NCBI GenBank assembly: GCA_917880885.1
Contig: OU862906.1
Coordinates: 58,198,665-58,262,664, forward strand
Length of the DNA stretch: 64,000 nucleotides
Direction of reading: 5' to 3'
Origin: Limnephilus marmoratus
Taxonomy: Eukaryota; Arthropoda; Insecta; Trichoptera; Limnephilidae
Shown: one piece after another, positions 56,081-64,000 of the stretch
How the letters are laid out: each line of letters starts with the position of its first letter
Numbering within the stretch: position 1 is the stretch's first letter
Program-made: the position numbers and the translations under genes
The notes under the pieces: generated by a model
The model's database searches: none
Seen by the model: only the letters and a program-made list of their open reading frames with translations
What the model was told of the DNA's origin: nothing

Positions 56081-56226
56081 AAAATAGTTATAGAAGGACA
56101 ATAACAATACAATTTTTTTAAATATTAAATATTACAGTTTTCAGCAGGGGTAAAATACATTAAGGGTACAATTACATTAATAATTACAATTACATGAAAA
56201 ATAATAACAATTACATAAAATCCTTT

Positions 56227-56520
56227 TTTATAACCGTTTTATTGAAGTGAAACTTCTATAGCCCAGCTGTGATTTGGATTTCGGATGAAACGGAAATGAC
56301 GAACACTGCACCTGTGACGTATCAACTGCGCTCATTGGTCGCTTTGATTATGATATCACTTTTAAAGACTCCTGTTGGTTTCGATATGAAACGGAAATTA
56401 CACTAGGTCTGCGCTCATTGGTCGCTTGGATTATGACTTCACTTTTCAAGTATTGGTTGAGATTGTTTTGGTAAAGTTTCGCTTCTACCGCGTGTAAACT
56501 GCACTCGAATATTTTTATAT
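56227..56520 (+). repeat. Dispersed relative of the 245-bp tandem repeat
   Basis: GTTTCGCTTCTACCGCGTGT then AAACTGCA, and GAAACTTCTATAGCCCAGCT, match blocks of the units at 44019-44560 in the same order class. It also has its own 83-bp partial duplication: TGCGCTCATTGGTCGCTT at 56327 and 56410. Confidence 0.65.
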
Positions 56521-56631
56521 GATTTGATCGTTTGTGAATGATTTCCTTGATTTCTAAAAACGGACGTAATCCGTCTCTGTTGACTGTATAATTTAAATTG
56601 AACAGATTAAGTTTTCATCAATGTTTATGAA

Positions 56632-58030
56632 TTTATTTATTTATTTAAAAATAAGAAATGCATAAAAAAACATAAGCTGCATATCTCACTAGGGCATTCC
56701 TGTATCGAGATATGCAGTTTTACAATGTAATTTAAAAAAAACATACATATAAACTTAATAAAAATATAATTATAAACCTACAAAAGAAGCACTGAGTACA
56801 ATTATTCAGACATGGATTATCATAAATATACCAAACCACCACAATATGATTATTAATAATTATAGCTGGGCAGTATGCTCATCGTTGGCAGCAAAAACAT
56901 TATACTGTAAACTAAAAATACAAGGTACCTGCTAGTTGTGACTTACGAGATGCATTCATAGGGTGACCATACCACAGTAGCATTTAATTATTAACAAAAA
57001 ATAAAGGTTGCTAAATAACAACAGCTAAATAATATCAGGTAAATAGTAATAAACAATTATGTATATTAATAATAACAATAATTAAGTAATAAATTTATAT
57101 AGTTTATGTAATAAATTATAATAATATTATTAAGTAAATAAACATAAATAAATTAAGTAGATAATACATAATATAATTAAGAGTAAACAATAATAAACCA
57201 TTTATTAATAATAAGTCAATTAAGTACATAATAATTATGAGTAAATACTAATAAAACAATTATATAGTACAGAAAGTAAATTATGATACGAAAGAAGTAG
57301 ATAATAATAAATAAATACTTATAACAATAAGCAAATTAAAAAGTACATAATAATATATAAGTTAGGTACATACACAGTTATTAAATATGGATTGTATGAA
57401 ATATAGCTTAATTCCAGAGTGATTTATGATATAACCGACAACATGGGTAATCCAAAACCATCACTCTCAGTTAGTATACATATAAGACAATTTGTCTATT
57501 GGTTGTACTTCTTTATTGGTAATGACAAAACAAATCATGTGTTGCTCCGTTAACAAAGAAACTACACTTGAAGTTTATTTGTCGATCTTAAAAACATTAC
57601 AACATTTTAACACTTATTTTTCTGATATCTTGATAACTTGAATGTCTGCTACATAGCTCGTCAAAAACAATAATTATCTGTTTGTATGTCACCATGACAA
57701 CACATCAATGAATGACATTTGAAAAGTAATTCATTATTCGAACACGAAGGAATCCCTATGCATTTCTAGGTAGGTATTCCTTTACATACATATTTTGACC
57801 ATTTCTTGAATAAATGTAATGTACCAATAGTTTTTATTTTTTTATTGAGCATTTTAAAAAGCGACGGAGCTTCATATAAAAAACTTCTTTGTCGAAAGGA
57901 TGTTTTGGTATGTACCGGCTGATACATTAAAGAAGAGCCCAATCTAGTGTTGCGCACTTGTTGAGGTCTTTTCGCAGTGATAATGTTGTTGAAAAATTTA
58001 CAGAGAGCCTGTATTATGTACAACTACCTT
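56632..58030 (-). pseudogene. LINE ORF2 C-terminus with 3' UTR and stem-loop
   Basis: Minus-strand 58023-57766 encodes PQQVRNTRLGSSLMYQPVHT, KTSFRQRSFLYEAPSLFKML and LFKKWSKYVC, a standard ORF2 C-terminus. About 1 kb of very AT-rich sequence follows (56990-57370 is almost only A and T). Then a stem-loop of 11 perfect pairs (56707-56717 with 56677-56687) has a loop ending CCCTAGTGAG. The tail is TTTTTAAATAAATAAATAAA. The AT-rich part may be 3' UTR or a later insertion. Confidence 0.72.
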
Positions 58031-59640
58031 ATTGTCATAATTTTGCTTTCGCTATATAGTAACTGTGATGAATACATAAAACTTTTCTTGAACATTATTT
58101 TTAAAATTAATTTTTGTGCAATTAGGATCTAAAAGTTCAGGAAGAAGCATGATATCATCTCAACTTAATATTAATATTCAACTCCATTTGAATTCTGTAA
58201 AATCTGCTCAAATGAAAAATACGAAAGTATATATTCGTCTTTCTTTCTCCGACCTTTGAATTAATGGCCAAGAACACAATTTTTTCTTTAAAAGTAATAG
58301 TTAAAAAGCATTGTATTACAAATATATTTATGTTTCTTGATAATAAGTATTGACTTAAATTCTTTCTACGTCAAATGACTACGGCAACACTCCGTCTATT
58401 GAAGCTTGAAAGTTATTTTTCAGACTGAGGTAACGCGTAACGTAATGTGAGGTAACGAGAGTGTGAATACGAGTATGTGGATTCATCCCGTACTGAATAT
58501 GTCCTCAGTGACGTAAGTCAGTCAGTATTTCTCTATTTTTTGTACTCGGTTCAATAGTCCGTATTTGCAGCCGGAGTATATGTGTTACAGATTCGGCCTT
58601 CGACCTTTTTTGCCATTTCGAATATGTCAGACAAAAATATATTTAGTCTACTTTTCGGTACAATTTGTTGGACAATGAAAGAAATAATTACGGAAAACAT
58701 CTTTCACACATATTGTGTTAGGATGGTAGCGGGAATATAAGTTAACCGATTTGTAAAACGCACCCAAAAGCTAGATTTTGTAATAATTTACCGAAGTTTG
58801 TTGTTTCTTCCTCCCATAATATAACATTGGTATCTTCTAAACTTAGATTCACTCTTTCCATTATTTAATTTTTTTATGCATTTAAAAAGATTCTGTGAAA
58901 TTTAAATTAATCATATTGAAGCATAAAGGTAACATGTTCGCCTTAGAGCTCCAGTGGAGTTATTATAAAAATAAAATGAATTTCAAAGTTGTTCGTTCAG
59001 TTAGCTTCTAAGAACCTTAAAAAAATCATGTTTTTAATTGTATACAACTGATAAACAACCGTTTACCATGCACACATTTTTGTTTATCAGTTGTGCTAAA
59101 TAAATAACACTTTAAGCAAGGGGGTTAATTAATATTATTTTGCTAATCAAAGTTTTCTTTCGGATAAAACGGTTAAGCTGAGAGCATATAAAACTCTCCA
59201 TTTCAATTAAGTTTTTTGAATACGTGATTAGGTATTCTAGTATTCCCGAAGCATCCCCTATCAGAAACCTCTCTGGACGTGTCGGCCCAGCAGCTAAGCC
59301 TGACCCGGCCCTGGAGGGAGAAAAAAAACATTCGTCCGCTTCCGCCAACAGAAAGGCGTCACCTAGCGGAATGCGACCAAGTGTGAGGACCATTTCAGGA
59401 AATTGTTAAGTACTGAACTGCACTTCGTCCGGAATTTTTCGCATTCAGCTGCTCCCGGGAACTTTTCAGACGTCTGAAAAGAATCCCAGCAAGTGGAGAG
59501 TAATAATAAAAGAAACCTGAGGTATATTAATTTCAATGGGACAAATGCCAAAGTGACAATGGATGCTTTGTAAACATTAAAGATTAGAGTGATAAAATAA
59601 AGGATCACAAGTGTTTTCGGTAGAGTGGTTTTCGGTAAAA
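58031..59640. other. Mostly unassigned stretch
   Basis: A perfect 15-bp hairpin (59044-59058 with 59080-59094, ACAACTGATAAACAA) followed by AATAAATAA looks like another LINE 3' end. A GC-richer block at 59240-59400 (GACCCGGCCCTGGAGGGAG) is unassigned. No gene is supported. Confidence 0.4.
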
Positions 59641-59664
59641 TCTTGTTTTGTACATACACGTGCG

Positions 59665-60205
59665 TTAAATATATAATCCGCCCTACACAAACGATATATT
59701 TTCAAAAAAAATATAGATATTTGATTTATATATTTTTAAAATCAGAAATTTTTTATCTATACAAAAACTTATATTTAATATATTACGCTTTGGTTCAATT
59801 AACTTTACAATATGCTATCATTAGCTGTGGATCCGCATTCAAACTAATCTTTCCCCAATTGAAGTTGTGCAGGTGCAAAAAAACCGTCTGACTACCCAAC
59901 GAATCAATTATTTAAAGAATTCCAAGTACCTTCTTTCAAAGATCTGTACAATAGAAATGCATTGATTCAAATTATAAAAGAAAAAGAAAAGTATCAATTT
60001 ATAACTGAAAACCGTATTAGACATAAATATATTTTTTCATGCCCAAAATTAAACACTTCCTTAGCACAAAATTATTAAACTTACCAAGGAAGGCTTTTTT
60101 CAATCGACTCCCGGATGAAATAAGAAAAATTAACGATAAAATCCAATTAATAAACACTGTTTAAAAACATTTTAATGATAATCTCAAAAAAAAGTTTCCG
60201 ACTAA
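59665..60205 (+). pseudogene. LINE ORF2 thumb and C-terminus
   Basis: IYYALVQLTLQYAIISCGSA-like sequence, then FKEFQVPSFKDLYNRNALIQ, ENRIRHKYIFSCPKL and, in a shifted frame, LPRKAFFNRLPDEIRKINDK show the end of a CR1/jockey-like ORF2. At least three frameshifts or stops are present. The RT catalytic part is missing. No stem-loop was recognised at its 3' side. Confidence 0.75.
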
Positions 60206-60368
60206 TCTAATCTTAAGAATAACTTATAACAAATGATACTCCGTTCTTCAAGTAAGTTAAATTTTGTTTTGTTTTAAGAGCGTTTAACCAAACAGCGGAC
60301 GAAAATCCACACTTCGTCGAAAGTTGTTCTTGCGATCGTGCAGGGCGGTTACAATGAGAAAGATTAAG

Positions 60369-60515
60369 GGTGGGTTTCTTCATTTACCGAGAATGCTAAA
60401 TGTAATGCTAATTGTAAAAATAAACGATCGAAATTTAAAATTTTCTATGCATTTGACCATTTACTTTTACAATTAGCATTGCATTTAGCATTCTCGGTAA
60501 ATGAAGAAACCCACC
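60369..60515. mobile_element. Palindromic MITE, arms about 55 bp
   Basis: GGTGGGTTTCTTCATTTACC with GAGAATGCTAAATG and AATGCTAATTGTAAAA on the left has its complement on the right, ending GGTAAATGAAGAAACCCACC. The arms differ at a few positions. The unpaired centre is about 35 bases. A target duplication is not clear (flanks TTAAG and ATAAT). Confidence 0.82.
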
Positions 60516-61504
60516 ATAATTATTCTCCGTACCAGCTTTTCTACATAATAACTCAATATCGAATTTATTTCAATCCAAATTAGCTTTAATTTATACGTTC
60601 ATCCAAAAATGCTGAAAGTCGTGATGATAAAACTATTAAAATAATGTACTTTTTGTAATTATTTTTTGATTATAAGTATTTATCATTTTTAAATAATGTC
60701 TAAATTTAATAAGAATGTTAAAAAAATCTGAAATGTATTAGTTTGTAAGTGCGCAATTAAATACAAAAATGGACCAATTTTCGTCAAGAAACACATGTAC
60801 GTAGATATTTTTTAATGATTTTATTGAAACTAATATTAAAATTCTAAAACATGCGTGTGCTAGATAATGTATTGATTTATTTTACTGCATGATTATATTA
60901 TTTGAAATGGGTGTGGTATAATACAAAATCTTTTTTGAAAATTTAACAAATCTGCCAACGACCTATGGAATAACCTTATTATACTAAAAATTATAAAAAT
61001 TTCTAAAAATTTATTACATGCGAATGCTAGATAAAAAAACAATCTTTCGAAATCCATTTATAATTTTTTGTGGAAAAGAGTCAATACGTCTAAAATCTGA
61101 TTTGAAAATGACATATTTCTGGTTTTCTCTGGTAATGCCCTCTTAACAACTAAATACAATAATTCTAGATACATTATCCAAATAGTAAAATTATTTGATA
61201 GTAGATAAATACTTATAATTACATAACACCGAACTAACAACTTATTGTTTTTTACCTTCACATTGTAATTTAAGTACTTATAATATAATATAGCATTAAA
61301 AAAAGTACACTACTCTTCCAGACACAAGCTAATGCTTCCATGTAAGAGTGGTATTAAGATATTTGAACATGAACTTGTACGCAAATTATTACATCATCTT
61401 AATGTACATTATATTTTATACGCTAAAATAAAAAATATGATAATAATTTCACGGAAGATTTTTCAAGTAAAATAAAATCAATCAACGAATAATTTGCTAA
61501 AATA
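60516..61504. other. AT-rich stretch without a gene
   Basis: No feature supported. Confidence 0.4.
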
Positions 61505-62050
61505 GATAGGCTTGAAAAGGTGGTTTCCGAGCTAAAACACACAGTCTTCATGTCATAAAGGAGAAACTATGAAAGGGAGCAGGAACTTCTCTCTAAAAAT
61601 ATTGAATTACATGGAATGCCTGAGACCGCTAACGAGAATCTTCCTACAATGATGTAGAATATTGCAATAGTCATTTAATGCCTTCCCATCAAAACGATAT
61701 TGATGAAGACTGCCTCAGACTTTTAGCAGAATGAGTAAGCGTCATTATACTCAAGACACGACAGACGGACGTCCGGCAAACATCATCGCCAAATTCACCT
61801 CTCTCAAGAAGAAATATGAATTTACAGCAGGCGCCAAGAAAAGAAAAGGAATTACTACTAAGGCAATCGGGATTGCTGGAGCTGAACAGAGGGTTTTCGT
61901 CAACGACGGTGTCTCACGGAAGAACAAATTTGTGCAGAGGCACAAAGGCTTTAAAAACGAATACAACTGTCAGTTTTTATGGATAAGAAACGCCAAAATC
62001 TGCTTACGGTAGAACATCACCTCCCATTAAAGTCTCTTGCGAATAGCAGT
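61505..62050 (+). pseudogene. LINE ORF1-like protein (coiled coil and RNA-binding domain)
   Basis: A heptad-like segment IDRLEKVVSELKHTVF is followed by REQELLSKNIELHGMPETAN, then GRPANIIAKFTSLKKKYEFT, RVFVNDGVSRKNKFVQRHKG and NEYNCQFLWIRNAKICLR. The coiled-coil, N-I-E-L-H-G, IIAKF and W-x-RN-x-KI-x-R pattern is that of ORF1 in insect LINEs related to the baculovirus FP-like domain; the protein binds LINE RNA. Stops and a frameshift (61560, 61655, 61731) disable it. No RT follows. Confidence 0.7.
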
Positions 62051-62054
62051 TGAA

Positions 62055-62639
62055 AAACCTTATACGTATAATCATTATTACTAAAATTTTTCTCCCTATT
62101 TTTTTCATAATTTGTTCAATATCACCCTTTTAACATTAACCCCACCTGCTAAATTTTACATGCAAATACAATGCGTTTATAATTATATAACTTTACAATT
62201 TTAGGAATTAGAAAAGCGTTAATAATCAATTAAATATCTGTATATAAAAAAAAAAAAACAAAATGTGTTTAGGAATTAGTGTATTGTGTATTGCATATGA
62301 TATGTTTGAAACTAAATACCTTATTTAAACTCCCGAAGGTTTCCGTATTATTACAACCACATGACAAATACATCTGAAAAGTTTTTTAATCATCACAAAA
62401 ATTCTTGCAAACTGTCAAAAATTTGAAAATGACATTTTGCAAACCATTGATTGTTAAATCAAATTTTATTTTCAAAACGCTTTACATTAATTAATTAATT
62501 GGAAGTATGTACTTGATAATAATTTGAAACGAATCAAGAATAATTATAAATATTTTAAATAGCTACCCTTGTTAGGTACCAAATTTGATTGATTGTTCTT
62601 ATAATATACAAAAAGAATATTTGTTATACAAGAAAAATT
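62055..62639. other. AT-rich stretch without a gene
   Basis: No feature supported. Confidence 0.4.
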
Positions 62640-62832
62640 AAAATTTGAATAAAAAAAATTGTAATAGGTGGGACGCGAGCTGTTTGAAAACTGAATGTAC
62701 ATGGACTGAATTTACGCGGGATGGGGGTTGGCGGTGGAACGGGTACGCGGGAAGGGAAGGGGACGCGGGAGGGGAACGAGGACGCACGGGAAAGGTCATG
62801 CAGGGAGAAACAATTTATTTCTTTGAATATGG
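62640..62832 (+). mobile_element. Helitron-like internal fragment
   Basis: TAATAGGTGGGACGCGAGCT then GTTTGAAAACTGAATGTAC and a G-rich tract correspond to the complement of 18500-18625 in the full-length copy. Ends are missing. Confidence 0.5.
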
Positions 62833-62835
62833 CAT

Positions 62836-62910
62836 TGTAACGCGGAATTGGTAAAAGCACACGTCCCGGTTAGACGAGAGGCTCTGGGTTCGAGTCCCAG
62901 TCGCGACCAT
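62836..62910 (+). tRNA. tRNA-like sequence, degenerate (pseudogene or SINE head)
   Basis: A perfect T arm (CTGGG TTCGAGT CCCAG) and an anticodon-arm-like CGTC/GACG stem are present. The acceptor stem pairs at about four of seven positions and the D arm is weak. The 3' end reads TCGCGACCA. Pol III B-box sequence is intact. It follows a Helitron fragment, and its body or tail, if a SINE, was not recognised. Confidence 0.45.
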
Positions 62911-63349
62911 TATCTTTTTCTGTTTTTCTGTGTCTTGTTCTCTTTATATTTTCGTTTAGATTATTATTTTTATTTTCTTCTTGAATGATTTTTATTTTCA
63001 TTTATTTTCAATTTTCCACTTCTCAAACCGTTGTACGACCCTTAAAAGTTTCGGGATTGAAATAATTCCGAGAAAAGCAACGTATTATCACTACCTACTA
63101 TCGTGAAATTGTGTACGGTATGTACCTAGGGAACAGGCATATCTTAATAATGACAAGAAAACTAAGTTTAATGCTGGCTATGTCAAAACGACTCCTGTCG
63201 GTAGACTGTATTTCAAGTAAGAAGTAACTGTTAATATATTCACAACCAGCTCGGTAAAGTTTGCGAGAGTGTAATCAAATCACAATGTCCTTGATGCTAA
63301 ACACTATAATAATAATAATCCCGAATCCCTCGTGTTTCTGTTCACCTAA
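62911..63349. other. Unassigned stretch
   Basis: No gene or repeat was recognised. Confidence 0.4.
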
Positions 63350-63830
63350 ACAGTGCCAGTGATTTCCAGTTCCACACATCAGGAGCGCAGAGTTTGACAG
63401 GCCCTGGCGTGCCCAGGCGTGCCCGTATTGTGCGTCGGCGTCGCGTCGCTCTCCTTACCCGCCAAATACCACCCGCACCATCTTAGCTGACAAAGCTGGA
63501 AGATGATTGATTGCTCGTCTCATGGCATTAAATCAGCTTTGGCTGCCTTGGCTTAGCGCACCGCCGGAGCAAGCACATCATTATTCTGTAAATTATATTA
63601 TCATCTAGCCGACGAGAGATTTTCATTGTCAGCGACATGTGTCTCCGGTTTATTGTTGTTTTTTTGTCGCCATTTCTTGTATCTACCTGCTTAGCGACTT
63701 CATTAATTGCTATAGGCTCACTTTATAAACGAGATAATTAATTAAACGGTGCTGATGGTTTCTTTTAATAACAGCTACAAACTTTGTCATGGCAATTATT
63801 TTTGAATATACATATTTCTTCTCCGTAAAA
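63350..63830. promoter_or_regulatory. Candidate noncoding regulatory block
   Basis: This segment is balanced in composition, not repeated in the window and without an open frame. It contains several homeodomain-type sites (CATTAATTGC, GATAATTAATTAAAC, GGCAATTATT), a TTTATAAAC site and a GACATGTG E-box-like site. Such a block stands out from the transposon debris and could be a conserved element of a nearby gene beyond the window. The evidence is composition and motif density only. Confidence 0.2.
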
Positions 63831-64000
63831 CGGTTACACACCAATATATTATTACGACAGAGTATAATAGATAAAACTTCATATTTAATTAAATATTGTG
63901 TGAAGTGAAGAGTAGGTGGTAGATCGACGTATAAAATACTGTAAAAATAACAATTTATATATATCTTTTCACTCTGGATGCAACGGTAAAAATTTAATTG

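Noticed and set aside
59112..59409. Opposite open frames in a GC-richer block
   Set aside because: Both strands are open, which points to composition; no domain recognised on either.

Overview
The window reads as gene-poor, AT-rich nuclear DNA of an arthropod, most likely an insect. The evidence is the repeat content: jockey/CR1-type LINEs, a Ty3/gypsy element, a Penelope-like (GIY-YIG) remnant, hAT, PIF/Harbinger-like and Helitron-like DNA elements, and tRNA-derived SINEs. A hemipteran is possible, but the sequence does not settle the order. No host protein-coding exon could be defended. Almost every recognisable reading frame is a broken transposon gene. The window is best read as an intergenic or intronic stretch that collected nested insertions.

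Layout. 0.9-5 kb: a Penelope-like remnant, a LINE tail, a SINE, and a Helitron-like element interrupted by a 2 kb LINE. 6.3-9.2 kb: a second Helitron-like element interrupted by hAT copy 1 (6550-8815, perfect 8-bp target duplication). 11.6-12.8 kb: a LINE interrupted by a palindromic element, itself interrupted by a foldback element carrying a hammerhead-like motif. 13.1-17.6 kb: hAT copy 2, in opposite orientation to copy 1, with three later insertions (a PIF-like element, a foldback element carrying a tRNA-like sequence, and a short retroposon-like repeat). Both hAT copies carry a degenerate C2H2 zinc-finger array and no visible transposase. 17.6-24 kb: a SINE, a Helitron, interspersed repeats and a 2.7 kb inverted-repeat DNA element with a coding remnant. 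24-34 kb: mostly unassigned DNA, a minisatellite, a second foldback element, a LINE tail and a possible regulatory block. 37-39.4 kb: one interspersed repeat split by a 5'-inverted LINE and by an 860-bp DNA element, each defined by its target duplication. 39.4-49.7 kb: one Ty3/gypsy element (protease, reverse transcriptase, RNase H) split by two large insertions. 50-64 kb: LINE 3' ends, LINE ORF1, a palindromic MITE, tRNA-like sequences, and a distal non-repetitive block at 63.35-63.83 kb that may be regulatory.

The strongest results come from comparing copies inside the window. The two hAT copies act as each other's empty sites. Three copies of one repeat date two insertions. Several LINE tails carry stem-loops whose stems differ but still pair. 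The elements do not work together as a pathway; their relations are insertion order, shared tails and captured cargo.
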